Shown here piece after piece: positions 23,113 through 35,329 of a stretch of DNA of 64,000 bases (its first letter is position 1; each line of letters begins with the position of its first letter). The position numbers were made by a program, and so were the translations under genes. The notes below the pieces were generated by a model. It did no database searches and was not told where the DNA came from. It saw only the letters and a program-made list of their open reading frames with translations. Source of the stretch: Adineta vaga (lineage: Eukaryota > Rotifera); NCBI GenBank assembly GCA_021613535.1, contig CP075492.1:806001-870000 (forward strand). The letters are read 5' to 3'.

Positions 23113-24698
23113 CCGTGTCCGGAGAGTTCGTGTAACTTATATATTATGAGACAATATGATAATAATTACTGCCTTTATTATATGTAATAACCTTCGCTAG
23201 CAACCACACGTTGTCATCGGTCATACAAACTTTTTATTCCATTGAAAAAAATCTGAATCAAGATTTCTTAAGTACTTCTCCACAGTCGCTATCACTTCGT
23301 CGTCAGAGTCAAAATCCTTGCCACGAAGAAATGCATTCATTTTTTTGAACAAATAATAATCACTAAGAGCAGTATCCGGAGAATAGGCAGGATGGTTCAG
23401 TTCGACGAAATTCACCTTACGAATAGCACCTTATGCAACGTTGTTCTTGTGGACAAACGCATTGTCATGAAGAAGGAGTATCTCATCGGTGATCTTTTAG
23501 TGACGTTTCGCTTGAATAGTGATACGGAGTTGCTCGACAAGTGAAGCATAATAGCAACTATTGATCGTCTCCCCACGAGTCAGGTAGTCGGTAAGCAGCA
23601 CACCTTCTTCGTCCCAGAAAACAACGAGCATGACCTTGCCTGCGGTTCGCTCTCGACTGACTTGGCGTTTCATCCCCGGTTATGATACGACTGATAAATT
23701 TGGCCGAATTCGGTTCACATGTCCGCAGTAGCTCTTGACAACACTCCACTCGGTTAATACGTTGAAACGGGATCAACAATTTCGGCACCCAACGAATGCA
23801 GACCTTGCGCATACCTAAATGATTGCTCATAATTTCGTGAACAATGGTTTTTGAAATGTTCAACTCATCAGCTACGCGACGAACGGAAATTTGTTGATCA
23901 CGCATTACAATATCTTCCACGGTTTTAATATTTTCATCAGTGGTTGTAGTCGATGGACAACCACTTGGTGGTGCGTCTTCAAAGTCGCGCGTTGGATCAT
24001 CTTTAAATTCAGCCATCCATTTTGCAACAGCACGATACACTGGAGACGAGTCGTTATAAACTTCTTTCAGTTCCTTGATAATTTCGATAGCGTTCAGTCC
24101 TTTTCGACTAAAAACTTTATGATCGTTCGATATTCGACGTTTGACATGTGTAAAAGAGGAATAGACACGAAATCCATAATACTGAATGGCAACGCAATAT
24201 GTTTCTATATTGTAACCAGGAGAATGAATAACAACAGCAAAAAGTTACGCATACCACACATATTCATATAAAAAAGAAAGAAAGATCGTACAAAGCGAAA
24301 GAATATATATTCCAAAAAAGATTTGTTCGTTCGTTTTGTACATTGTTCTCTTTACTTCGTGATACGTACCACGTCTTGCTTATCTAATTCATTGTGTAAT
24401 GATATCGAATAATACTCATATAATCTTGAAATAAAATCATCAATGATTATAGTAAAATCCAGAAGTGTATTTTTTTGCAGTTTGGTATCATTTATTTTGT
24501 TATTTATTCTTGACTGCTCCATTAGCTAATTCTTATGGATAGACATGGTTGTGAAAACTAATTCTTTCCACAAAACAATGCAATGAGTCGAGAAGAAGAT
24601 CTGTATCGTGTGGAAAACTCGTGTTTTGCACAATAACATGAACTAAATGTTTCATATATGCAATTGAGATACAGTTGCACGAACTTTCTGGACAACCC
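23113..24698 (-). mobile_element. Mariner (Tc1/mariner) element, complete ends, dead
   Basis: The element is bounded by TA dinucleotides (23111-23112 and 24699-24700). The right end, read inward, is GGGTTGTCCAGAAAGTTCGT. The left end, CCGTGTCCGGAGAGTTCGTG, matches it with several substitutions and a 1-base offset. It is 1,586 bp long and contains a minus-strand transposase. The divergence between the two TIRs and the coding damage indicate an old insertion. Confidence 0.85.
23221..24110 (-). pseudogene. Mariner transposase, degraded
   Basis: Minus-strand frames encode the N-terminal helix-turn-helix region (NAIEIIKELKEVYNDSSPVY), the second HTH with ISVRRVADELNISKTIVHEI, the first catalytic Asp (ITGDE), then after a deletion and frame change VMLVVFWDEEGVLL, YLTRGETINSCYYASLVEQL, LLHDNAFVHKNN (second Asp) and HPAYSPDTALSDYYLF (third Asp). 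This is the mariner D,D34D arrangement. About 30 residues after the first Asp are missing. Several frame changes and at least one further stop prevent translation. The protein once bound the TIRs and moved the element by cut-and-paste. Confidence 0.85.
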
Positions 24699-24757
24699 TA
24701 TAATAGAATGTGATACCCTCACCCACTCTCCGGATGAAGAAAAAAGTCAATAATTTA

Positions 24758-26228
24758 TTATGAATGACAAGAACAGTTACAACGAATATAACTATGACCA
24801 TGATCACGAGTATAATAATCATCTGGAGAAGTATCATAATGACCACGAGAAACCATGACAGGAATACGATCAATAGCAGCATAATAAACAACATCACGAG
24901 CACGACAATTAAAACAAGGTATATTTGGCGAAGATGATTGTGCAGGTATTGTTGATGATTGAATTGTTTGTGTATCTAAATAAAAATGTTAACAAATGTC
25001 ATTGTATGTTACATGTCGTAACAATTCTAACACGAGATAAATATCGCAAAACATAAGGAGAAATAATACCCATTTTAAAAACGTGTATCTTGACATAATA
25101 TGTTAATCTGGACTCTATTGTCGCCATTCACATATTATGAAGAGGTGATAGTTTTGTTGTCTTTTCGGAACGAGAGAAATTTTATCTTCGATATAAGCAT
25201 CAATGTTATTAAAATATAACAATAGTAATGGAGAACTCTTCTTCACTCTCGCTCATTTACACTTATTTTTCGACAGATTTATTTAGCAAAAGTTAATTTC
25301 AACAGTATTAGTCCGGTATTGAAATATGCGAAATGTTACCTTTCATATTGTTGTTGATGTTCTTTCTAGAATAATTATAAGACAATAGAATATATTACGA
25401 AAATATGTACATTATTATATGAATACTTGTTAAACGAGAATGTTGATGATTGACTAATACCTGAGTTTGTATTGCTTGTTGTTGTTGCAAGAATCTAAAT
25501 ACAAAAGATATGATTAGATGAATGTTTAGATTCGATATATGTTTAGATAAACTAACTTCTGGTACAAGTTCAACAAGAGGAACAGGTGATTTAGTTTCTT
25601 TGAGCTGTATGATACATAGATCTTTACCTTGAGGTAAACATGTAATGATCTCAAACTGTCGACCAGGTGAAAGAAGAATTTCATCTTCATTTTGATAAAC
25701 TGAATGTTGTCGAATGTCTTGTCCACTATCACATTCGATTGCACAGAGAGCTCTAGCGCCTGTTGAACCCAAAAATTGCTCACTACTCAAAACATCCAAT
25801 TTAAGAGTACACGAACTAAAACCCCACCAATAAACCATTTGTCCTCTCTGATATTCAGATCGTAAATCACGTTTTACACCATGATAGACAGTGCTGTAAG
25901 TAACAATTTAAGATAACGAAACCAAGGTTTCAATTTTTGATGATTTTCATCACGTAATGTCGCATTTAAAACAAAGTAAAGACATTTGTTTTGTGGTGAC
26001 CAGTCCATTGAGTAGAGACGAATTGCAGCTAACTGATCGGTTGTAAGTTGATTTGCTGGAGGATTGTCACATTTTCATTTGGCCCAAAATATCTGATTCA
26101 TTACACCATAAACAATAGAGATCAGAGGTTCAACAGCTTGCTCAATTGGAACAAAAGGTTCATTAGCATAGCCTTGAGTAGGCATTAGTTTTCTATTAGA
26201 TTTCTCTTCAACGTCTGAAAAACCTAAT
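24758..26228 (-). pseudogene. ADP-ribosyltransferase (ART fold), multi-exon, damaged
   Basis: Minus-strand exons can be traced. The N-terminal exon (about 26228-25894) encodes PTQGYANEPFVPIEQAVEPL and TTDQLAAIRLYSMDWSPQ; it carries TGA near 26079 and has lost its 3' end. The catalytic exon (25893-25557) has VYHGVKRDL (Arg), WWGFSSCT (Ser-Thr-Ser type) and EDEILLSPG (Glu-x-Glu). A 34-base exon follows (25494-25461). The last exon (24975-24758) encodes a Cys-rich tail (PCFNCRARDVV ... RCNCSCHS). The last three exons join in frame. The catalytic R-S-E residues remain, but the N-terminal half is broken. A diverged, truncated relative lies at 39.1-39.9 kb. A CCCTCACCCACTC motif starts about 30 bases past the stop. 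Confidence 0.7.
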
Positions 26229-27435
26229 TTGTGTTCTGTTGTATTAACATTTGTAGAGAATCAAATTATAAAACAAGCTATGTTTGAAAACGAAAATGTA
26301 TATGCAGTAAAATAATGAAAGAAGAAAGAAGTTTTCGTATTTCTCACATATACTATAGAGTTTTACTTTCTTTCGAAATAAATAGTTTAAAGATAAAAAT
26401 TACTCTGTATAGTTTATCGAGCTTATCGTATTATGTCTTTTCGTATATTTTGTTTTTCTTTTCTGGATTTATCAATATTCTTGATTGTGAATATATGAAT
26501 AATATTTTTCTTCTTATATACTATGTAAAATTATGTGACATTTCTATTCTGTAACTTTGGATATAAATGTGTATGTTTGTTCTTTATAAATAACTTCTAA
26601 TCTTTTAACAAAGATCCTCTATTACAAAACGTTTTAGTAAAAACTAGTTTTTGACGATCTACAGTTTGAAGGTCCAAAGTGATTATTGTGAATAGCGACC
26701 GTCAGACGTTTGATTAGGTTTTTTTAAAAGCGCAGTTCTTAACAGTTTTCAGGAAAAAAACTAATTCAGTCTGCTGGTAGTTTATTACTTCTGTCTTATA
26801 ATATCAATATCTATTTTATATTTCTATGCTACTTGGAAATATGATAATCTATCTATTTAATGTTAAAAATTCTTTTCATAAAGAAAGAAATATAAGTATT
26901 ATATATTACTAAAACTCTGATAACTTTATAAATATTTCTAATTAACTTATGATAAAACTGAATCTTTCTCGAATTTATTACAACGACTATATATTTATGA
27001 TAAACTATGTCTATATAAGTTATAAAATCTTATTTATCGCTCATAGTTATAAATATTAAAATATTGACATACCTTTTTGTGATAAAACCATGCCTGACGG
27101 AATTTGCAGATGTATTAGAATATTTTTCTATTAAGAAGTCTAAATACTGGTATCCTTTACTATTGAAATTTAGCATATGTTCATCTATATGTTAAAATAT
27201 TTTCATGTTGTAGGAAGATAATAAGTTTAGTTTTAGTCAATGAAAAAATGTTCCTTTATCTAACTACAATTTTTATGCAAAAAGTTGTAATATAATACAA
27301 TTTAAGAATGAGGAATGTATTTCACATTGTATTTTTTCTTATAAATAATCGTACTTCTCTCTCTCTCTCTCTTGATTCTTATTGGTCCACGAAAGAAGGA
27401 TCGATTTTGTAATGTTAATATCGAACAGAGGTTGT
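26229..27435. other. AT-rich intergenic stretch
   Basis: No gene is supported. The sequence is strongly AT-rich with a CT microsatellite at about 27356-27372, near the 3' end of the B-box gene. Confidence 0.5.
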
Positions 27436-28461
27436 TTATGTAGGTAATAGACGAATACGACTATGTTGTTCACGAAGAATAACATGTAATTGCCAAGGAA
27501 ATGGACAGTTATTAATATCTACCTCCAATTCATATTTTGAAAAATTCATTTCATTTATCATCACAATTTTCCGATTTTCACAATTGAGAAACAATGTAAT
27601 TATATCATTTGTATTCATCTGTATAGGTGTATTTGTCTTATTGGATTGATATGATCCATTTGAATATATATAATTCTTATTACACCATCCATATAACGAT
27701 TTAGATAAATACGATGCTTTTTGTATTGGAATTGATTTTGATTGAATGCCCAAAAATGTCCATTGACTTCGTGGATGTTCAATTTTTAGGGTAATCTTTT
27801 GTAAACCGACTCCATAAAAGTTTTTCCCTCGTATACCACTATATCTTGTGATATAATTTACAGCCACAGCTACCTCTCCATCCTCCTCTATCCGCACATC
27901 ATTGTCAAGAGGATAGTCGAATAATTCATGTCCTGTCTGTAAAAGACTAATTGAAACGTCGGATACTAATGGAATATTGTCATTTTGATTAATGAAAATA
28001 GTTGTTGGTAAAATAACATTTGATCTTAGATAATCAAGTTTCTTTTTCCAATGACCAAGATTTGTTTCAATGAAATCATCTTGTTCTTTGGCTTTTTGTA
28101 ATTGTTCAGCTAGAGAATGAAGTTTTTCTGATAGATCTTTGGTATGATCATCTATGAGTCGCGATAATTCATGTTGTAATTCTGCTGCTTTATGTTGAAT
28201 TTTTTCAATTGTTTTTATTTCCCAATCATGAATTTGTTGTATAGCTGATGCTATATTCGGATTGGAAGATTCTTCAATAAGAATACTCTTAAAATCATTA
28301 TAATCACTAAAGATTGTATTTAGTTCTTCATTCAATGAATAACGATGATCATTAAAATGTTTAGTACAAAATGTTTGTAAGCATCCTGCACAATGAGCTA
28401 TACCAGCTTGCTTACAATCATCACCTTTTTCACATTGTTTTCGTGGTGAAGAAGATGCCAT
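27436..28461 (-). CDS. B-box zinc finger / coiled-coil protein (TRIM-like, no RING)
   Basis: A single minus-strand exon encodes 341 residues. Residues about 10-42 form a B-box-type zinc site (CEKGDDCKQAGIAHCAGCLQ then TFCTKHFNDHR) with Cys/His spacing of B-box 2. Residues about 75-150 are a coiled coil (AAELQHELSRLIDDHTKDLS, EKLHSLAEQLQKAKEQ). The C-terminal 170 residues look like a beta-sandwich resembling SPRY/B30.2 (NFYGVGLQKITLKIEHPRSQ, YGWCNKNYIYSNGSY, DIITLFLNCENRKIVMIN). RING-less B-box proteins of this layout are numerous in bdelloids, and the role is unknown. The start ATG is the first in frame. The reading frame is clean. Confidence 0.75.
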   Translation of the reverse strand: MASSSPRKQCEKGDDCKQAGIAHCAGCLQTFCTKHFNDHRYSLNEELNTIFSDYNDFKSILIEESSNPNIASAIQQIHDWEIKTIEKIQHKAAELQHELSRLIDDHTKDLSEKLHSLAEQLQKAKEQDDFIETNLGHWKKKLDYLRSNVILPTTIFINQNDNIPLVSDVSISLLQTGHELFDYPLDNDVRIEEDGEVAVAVNYITRYSGIRGKNFYGVGLQKITLKIEHPRSQWTFLGIQSKSIPIQKASYLSKSLYGWCNKNYIYSNGSYQSNKTNTPIQMNTNDIITLFLNCENRKIVMINEMNFSKYELEVDINNCPFPWQLHVILREQHSRIRLLPT

Positions 28462-28788
28462 AATAATGATTTAATAAAGTATCTGAAAACAACAAAATGC
28501 ATTCAAAAAAACTGACATCACCTGCAATTTTTAGACAAAACATCACTTATCTTATCCATGATGTTTTGCTTTCTAATAATGGATGTTATCAGCAGCAAAA
28601 AAGGCTATGATGTTAAATACCAACATCGTGAGGAGATGAATGTGAAAAGTAAACAGGTATCGAAGTAGTGTGTTGTTACATGATTTAGCAGTTTTCTGCG
28701 CTTTACGATTACGACATTATCAAGAACAGTGACGATAAAAGGTAAACGACGAAATTATCTTTTACTGTGTTGTATTTAGTAACGTGAA

Positions 28789-29798
28789 ATGGCAGTGGTA
28801 AATATCTCAGCGAAAACTTATAAGTATAAATAATGATATAATCTATTTAGAAAGAGAAACCAAAATTGAGCTTTGTTGAAAATTTTGCACTCAGTGGTGT
28901 TGCTGCTGTTGTCTCCAAAACAGCTGCAGCTCCTATTGAGCGTGTTAAATTACTCAGACAAACTGAACCAGAATTATTAAAACAAGGTATTATCGATCGA
29001 CCCTACGCCAGTGTTATTGATTGTACAGTACGAACATTTAAAAATGAAGGTTTATTATCATTCTGGCGAGGAAATTTAGCTAATTGTATTCGATACTTTC
29101 CCACCCAAGTATGCTATGAAGAAGAAAACAAAGGTTTCTAATGAAATAAATATGTCATTTTTCTTTTAGGCTTTGAATTTTGCCTTCAAAGATAAAATTA
29201 AAGCGATGTTTAAAAAAAATAAAAACGATCCATATTTAGTTGAACTCTCGAAAAATGTTGCTAGTGGTGGTGTAGCGGGTGCATTATCATTATGTTTTGT
29301 TTATTCACTTGATTATGCTCGTACACGTTTAGCTAATGATCTTAAAAATACGAAAAAAATTGGTAGTGAACGTCAATATAAAGGTCTTATTGATGTTTAT
29401 AAAAAAACGTTCGCTACCGATGGTATTGCTGGTCTTTATCGTGGTTTTGTTATTTTGGTTTTTATAATACATTGAAAGAACCTTTACTTGGTTCAAATCC
29501 TGATCTATTTCTTTTATTTTTACATGGTTATGGTGTTACAGTTACATCTGGTCTTATTTCATATCCAGTTGATACTATTCGACGACGTATGATGATGACA
29601 TCAGGACAAGCTGTTAAATATAAAGGATTAATCGATTGTATGCTTCATATTATCCGTAATGATGGTGTCATTTCATTATTTAAAGGAGCTGGTGCTAATA
29701 TTCTAATAGGTATTGCTGGTGCTGGTGTCTTAGCTGGTTTTGATAAACTTGTACAAGTTTATACTGGTATCAAAGTTGACACTAGTAGTAGTGGTTAA
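28789..29798 (+). pseudogene. Mitochondrial ADP/ATP carrier (SLC25A4-6 type) with frameshifting deletion
   Basis: A 9-base first exon (MAV, 28789-28797), exon 2 (28851-29108) and exon 3 (29170-29798) are separated by 53- and 61-bp introns. The three mitochondrial-carrier repeats are present ([33 protein letters not shown]). RRRMMM is the nucleotide-carrier signature. At about 29440-29475 the TM4 segment between GLYRGF and FGFYNTLKE is missing roughly a dozen residues and the frame changes, so the protein would stop at 29473-29475. Direct repeats encoding RGF on both sides of the lost segment suggest slippage or repeat-mediated deletion. Intact family members exchange ADP for ATP across the inner mitochondrial membrane; this copy cannot. 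Because the carrier is essential, a functional copy must exist elsewhere. Confidence 0.8.
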
Positions 29799-29891
29799 TA
29801 ATAAAATTATTTTTTTTTTGAGCATTGTATAATCCGAGAATTTGTTTGTGTCTAAATAAGAAATAAAAAAAGGAAAAGGAAGAAGAATGAA

Positions 29892-29942
29892 TAATCTTGA
29901 GGGTGTGAGTAAAGAAAAGGATATTACCCTCACCCTTTCTGG
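29892..29942. repeat. GC-rich hairpin 3' of the carrier gene
   Basis: ATCTTGAGGGTGTGAGTAAA and ATTACCCTCACCCTTTCTGG form an imperfect hairpin with a loop near 15 bases, starting about 95 bases past the stop. Confidence 0.6.
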
Positions 29943-30125
29943 GTTATTCTCTTATCCTTTTCTCTTCAGAACATTGAAAAACACTAGTCAATGTCATGAA
30001 TCATTTGTTATTGTAACGAAAATGTAAAAAATTTCCATATGAAATTGATCAACCTTATATAAACAGAACAGAAAAGGCACATTTTGTTTCACAATTTAAA
30101 AATTCTTCTCGTTACAACGTTGAAA

Positions 30126-31842
30126 ATGTTCTTTGAGTTTTTACCCAATGAAATTTTAATTGAATGCTTCGAATATTTCAATGCTATTGATTTATTTTAT
30201 TCATTTGATCAATTAAATCATCGTTTTAATTCACTTATTCGAACTATTCCATTATGTTTAACTTTTGAAAATCTTGACGATAAATTTTTATGTGATCAAT
30301 TTTCTATGAAAATGTCAATGGATAAAACAATTAAACAACAAATTTATTCATTAAATTTATTCAATGAAGAAACATCTTATCCAATTCATTATTTTCTTTC
30401 AAAATTTTCACTTTTAGAATTTTCTAATCTTTGTTCTTTATCTTTGAATGGTATAACAAAAAACAATTGGAGAGATCTTCAATCAATATTACCACAAATA
30501 TCTAAATTATCTGCTTTTCGAGTGAACAGATGTGATTTACAGAATATTGATTTCATATCTACATTACCAATATCACAATTACAAACATTATTCATTCCTC
30601 AATCAATTTCAAAATCAATTTTAAATTCCTCACTTATTTATTTAACTATTTCTAAATGTAGTTTAAATGTATTATTTGATCTGTTGAATAATACATCACA
30701 ACTCCAGTACTTAAAAATCAAACTCGTTAAGTATGACAATTCAAACACAATAACAAAAAGTATCAATTATAATAATAACCATGCTAGTTATCTCAAAACA
30801 TTAATTATTGATGGATTTCAATGTGAAATCAATGATCTTATGACCCTTTTACAACAAACATCAAATTTAGAAAAGTTCACAATACGATATTATACAGATG
30901 GAAGTATTATCGATGCAAATAGATGGGAATATTTAATAAAAAATTACTTATCACATTTAAAAATTTTCAAATTTGAATTTAAATTCTTTAATTCAACGAA
31001 CATTGATGAAACAATTTTAAAAGAATTTCAAAATGATTTTTGGTCTAATCAACATCATTGGTATACAGAATATTTTATAGGAGAACATCTGTCAGGATCA
31101 ATTTATACTATTCCATATCCATCGAATAAATTTGAGATTGGATTATTTAATATGGATACAACAAGATATCAGAATGGATTAATCAATTCTATAAATACAT
31201 TTGATAATGTCAAAGAGTTGACAATTGATGTTCGAATGTTTACAGAAAATAATGAATATTATTTTTCTAATATTAATTCATTAACATGTGAAGATCCATA
31301 TACAATGCCCAGATATTATACTGTAATAACATATTCAAGTTTCAAAACTATCCAAATAATGGTCAATTTATCAAGTTTGAAGCATTTATCTATTGGTGAT
31401 TCACAATTTGAAACATCAGATATATTTAAAGAAATATTTCAATCTGCAAAACATTTATCATCATTAGAAATTTCATTACCTTATTTAATTAGTCTATTCG
31501 AAGATATTGAATTATGTCAATATTTAAGTAAATCTATTACAAAGTTGGTTACAACTGATCGTTCAATTGAAAAATTTGATGATTTAGAAGAGTTTTGTAA
31601 AGTATTTGTTAATCTTAAACAACTTCAATGTTCTTTAAATGAATCAGAGATTTTATTTTTAATTAAACATTTACCTAAATTAAAAATATATAAATACTGA
31701 TCAATTCTCCGAAACGTATTTAATGATCTGGAATGAACGAAAACTCGAAATACCTGATTTAGATATAATTTATGATTTGAATAGTGATAAGAATAACAAT
31801 GATTTATCGATATGGATCAATCGAAATACGAATATTAATTAA
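30126..31842 (+). pseudogene. F-box / LRR-like protein with C-terminal frameshift
   Basis: A single exon. ATG at 30126 starts MFFEFLPNEILIECFEYFNA, a canonical F-box (LPNEIL...F), followed by about 480 residues of leucine-rich, irregular repeats (LSLNGITKNNWRDLQSILPQ, LKHLSIGDSQFETSDIFK). The frame stops at 31698-31700. One frame over, sequence typical of the C-terminus of this rotifer family continues (YLMIWNERKLEIPDLDIIYD, then SIWINRN) to TAA at 31840-31842, so a 1-base indel near 31695 has shortened the protein by about 45 residues. F-box proteins link substrates to SCF ubiquitin ligases. Most of the protein could still be made, so function is uncertain. Confidence 0.75.
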
Positions 31843-32363
31843 TCTTTTATTTAATCAAGACTCATGTAGTTAAGAAAAATATTTGAAATAAAAGAAAAAG
31901 AATTTCATAATTATTTCGAAATATATTCTATACATAGAATCAGAAAGACATGTCTAAGAATATATACGTCTGATCGCTATATACGTGTAGGAGGAGAAAT
32001 GATTATATTTTCAAATTTAATTTCAGATCGTTTTCAACAATTTCAAATTTTAATTAATGAATATGTTGAATTGCTTATTAAAAGATACAGAATCTAACTC
32101 ATGCGAATTGGAATTAGTTAATATGATCTTCAATAAAATATTATCAATATGTCATTCAGTTCGATTTATTTCAAAATTGAGTTGCATTCATCTTTGACAA
32201 TAGTTCAAAAAACATGATATCCGAATGATAGAATTTAATTTTGTTAAAAACAAAAGTATTAATTTCAAGAGATTAATTGGAATCCTATATATATGGTAAT
32301 CTATATTCACGATATTCGAAATCAATTGATTATTTTTCTCTTCTTAAGAATAAAAAAAATACA
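31843..32363. other. Intergenic stretch with a possible F-box gene remnant
   Basis: The open stretch at about 31998-32097 (MIIFSNLISDRFQQFQILIN, then EYVELLIKRY) has the leucine-rich character of the neighbouring F-box protein. It is probably a decayed fragment. Nothing else is supported. Confidence 0.35.
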
Positions 32364-33576
32364 ATGAAGATTGTTATTTTCCTTACATTCGATTTATTTC
32401 TCCTGGCTTTTGGAATTCCAGTCAGTATTTTACTTTTTTGGTTTTTGATTTTTTTCATGATAGAGTTTATTTAGATATCTCCACCAGTAATAGATGTCTC
32501 ATCATCGGCTAATAAGAAAAACAGTAATCCTGCAGAATTTGGTATGTATTATATTATTAACTATAAGAAGGCTATATCGAACTTTCTTCTGTAGAAAATA
32601 TTTATTTCATAAAAACAAGTTATAAATACAGTTGTTTTATAATCGTTAATATCTTCTCTAGATAATGGTTCTGGGGACGATATGCTGTTTCCTGTGGCGT
32701 TGCCTATAATCAAGTAAATAAATGGCCTAATGGAATTGTCCCCTACGACGTTTCTGCTATCACAAGTAAGTTCAGAGTAAGATTTACAGTTCTAAGTGTC
32801 TTATTCTGTTTCTATTTTAGATGCAGCAGATCGCCTAATGATTGAAAATGCCACGCATCATATTATGTATGACACCGGTTCTCCTATTGCAAATTCAGTA
32901 TCACGCAATAGTTGCGTTCATTTTCGACCACGTGTAGGTAGTGATACTACTTATGTAACTATTGTGTACGGACAAGGATGTAATGCACATGTAAGTAATA
33001 ATTAAAGATCAACGTATATCTTTTAGTATTACTATTAAATAGGCTGGTTATTGGCCTAAATATCCATTAAAATTAACATTGCAGAAAGATGCACAAGCAA
33101 ACTGTTTTACCAATGGCGTTATACAACATGAACTATTACATGTTCTTGGTAAGTAATATATTTTAAACGATTTACTTTATTTTCTTTCTTTGAATAGGTT
33201 TTAAGCATGAACATCAACGACCTGATCGTGACAATCATGTTCAAATTAATTATGCAAATATTGATTCACAATGGGTATTACACAATAAGCGATAATATCT
33301 CACTAATCCATTACTATAAGATAAAACTTAACTGTAGGTGTTTTTTCTTTTTTGTAGCATTATGCTTTCGATAAACAAGTATGGGGTACAACAGCAGTTG
33401 ATTTAAAAACTAATTATGATTATGGTTCAATTATGCACTATGGAAAAGATTATTTCTCCAAAAATGGTTTACCAACCATAGTTCCCAAACAAGCCAACGT
33501 TCAAATTGGTAATCGTGAAAAACTTAGTCCTGTTGATATACTTGAAGTGCGTCAATTTTATGGATGTAAAGCTTAA
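32364..33576 (+). CDS. Astacin-family zinc metalloprotease, seven exons, propeptide frameshift
   Basis: Exons: 32364-32420, 32475-32541, 32662-32765, 32821-32990, 33043-33148, 33198-33274 and 33358-33576, with GT/AG introns of about 50-120 bp. The signal peptide (MKIVIFLTFDLFLLAFGIP) is followed by a short propeptide and the mature domain (WPNGIVPYDVSAIT...). The zinc site HELLHVLGFKHEHQRPDRD matches HExxHxxGFxHExxRxDRD, split by the phase-1 intron at 33149. The Met-turn SIMHYG is in the last exon. The start of exon 3 does not match the phase left by exon 2: one missing base near 32668 would restore DNGFWGRYAVSCG. This copy is therefore frameshifted before its catalytic domain unless the assembly is wrong. 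AATAAA is at 33616-33621. Astacins are secreted endopeptidases used in digestion, hatching or matrix processing. Confidence 0.8.
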
Positions 33577-33688
33577 TGAGATAAGATGCTTGTTATTCTA
33601 AAAGAATTGAAAAGCAATAAATCTACTATAATATCTTTGAAATGAGTTTTCCTTAACAAGTCGTGATAGTAAAGAATATATAAAATAA

Positions 33689-33772
33689 TTATGACGTGAG
33701 AGTGAACGATGAATATTTATAAGTAATGTAGAACATGCATGTTTCACGCACACTCTTCTGTGGATGGCGTGA
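33689..33772. repeat. Imperfect hairpin 3' of the astacin gene
   Basis: GACGTGAGAGTGAACGATGA pairs loosely with TTTCACGCACACTC and the following GGCGTGAG stretch. The hairpin begins about 115 bases past the stop codon. The same structure is present in the duplicated copy (about 52849-52928). Confidence 0.4.
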
Positions 33773-34159
33773 GTTCTGAGAATTATATCGCTGTGAAAGA
33801 AATTAAATGTGCATTTTTAGATTTATCAATGACTGTCGACTGATTTAAATAAGTTGATACTCTCTTAAAAGCATCTATTAACATTCAACACTCATATCCA
33901 CACTTTGAGTATGGCGAGGTGGTACATGATGTATTAATGTTAAGAAAAATATCAGTTTGTAACAGTCAAGTTTTAGACAGCATCACGATTATGAATAATA
34001 TTTTTGTAGTATTATTTAAGCGAATTGTCTCTTTCTTGTAGCACTAACTACATTTTCAATAATTTCAGCTCATCAGTAGTAATAGCGAGGTGATTATTAC
34101 ACTTATAAGTGTAAAGTGTTGATAGAGCAATATGGACGAGACTGATGTTGAATCTAAAA

Positions 34160-35329
34160 TTAATTAGACATTAGAGAATACATAAGACTAGAATATTTAC
34201 TGTATATTAGTGTATTGGATGACATAACTGTCGTTATGTTTCGTTGTGAAACCGAACTTGAAGTTTGAGTGGTGGTTGGCGATGAGTTAGTTAATCTGTT
34301 CGTGGAAAACGATGTTGATCCGGTAGGTGAAAGCGTACTTGTGACACTGGTAGCCGTTGAAACTATTGACGTCGACACATTTGAGGATTAATAAAGTCTG
34401 GAAGTGCATGTCGCAAGATCAATATTACAGTTAGATGTTGTACAATAGCAAAAGCTCTCAGAAATTTGGTTGTCCACATAAGACGCGATAAAATTTCCTG
34501 GACCATAAGCAATTTGCCAGTATCTAGATCGATAAGTATGATCGATGGCGTACATATTCCCATACGGATTAACTGCAGCATCATACTCTTCCATGGTCAA
34601 TGGACTTCGCCAAGTAAAATTTGTTCGTGTAGTATAACTAACCATACACATAACCGTGTTTGAACTAAAATATGCCGAAAACAATGAATAACTGATATTA
34701 TACAAAAAGGCAGTATAGAGATTGAATTGGTAAAATCCATAAATAATGTAACTGTAATCATCGATACACGAAATCGGCTGGGAATAGCTTGAAATGAGAG
34801 GTGGCATGCGAGGTGGCGGATTTGTAGATGATTGTACCGATGATTGGCAAGTTGCCATATTCATATTGCAGAGGTGTGTGGAGTAAATGCATAGAGTCGA
34901 ACTAATAAAAGGCTCTTAGGATAATGAAGTACAAGGACCATAACCGATATCCGAAGATGGACTGAAACCTGTGCATCGAGTTTGACTCATGCGAATCCAA
35001 CCGTACTGTTTCGGATGATCAGTATTTGATCCGGAGCCACCAAGATTATATACCCATGACAAATCGACCCAAGGCGATTGGATAGGCTGTTGTACCATGA
35101 TGGTTTGTCCAGTAGCACTGATACCCACTAATATAACACAAAAACTATAAATGGGATACGGTATGAATACAAAACCCGTAGAGTTTCCTGTGCTAATTGT
35201 GGAATTGGCACAAGTAATGTTATTTATTGCATAGGTTGAGGTTAATGGCGACGCAAAAAAGCAATCGATGTCGATGGGTTTGTAGCCGACGATGATAAAC
35301 AGTATAGTGATAGTTGCATAGATATACAT
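34160..35329 (-). pseudogene. Secreted Cys-/Thr-rich protein, frame kept but two internal TAA codons (copy 1)
   Basis: One minus-strand frame of about 389 codons runs from MYIYATITILFIIVGYKPID (signal peptide) through a Cys-containing extracellular region (CFFASPLTST..., CTGFSPSSDIGYGPC, SFCYCTTSNCNIDLATCTS) to a Ser/Thr-rich C-terminal stalk (STSIVSTATSVTSTLSPTGS). TAA codons interrupt it at 34916-34918 and 34388-34390. No frameshift is present. Both flanking CAA-type contexts (SLS-stop-EPF and RLY-stop-SSN) would be open if the stop were Gln. The duplicate at 53.3-54.5 kb carries the same two stops, so they predate the copying or were copied with it. The family is not recognised. If a stop is read as real, the first 137 residues could still be a short secreted protein. 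Confidence 0.6.

Noticed and set aside
34466-34663. Plus-strand frames inside the secreted-protein locus (also 53620-53817)
   Set aside because: They are antisense shadows of the minus-strand frame and appear in both copies only because the DNA is duplicated.
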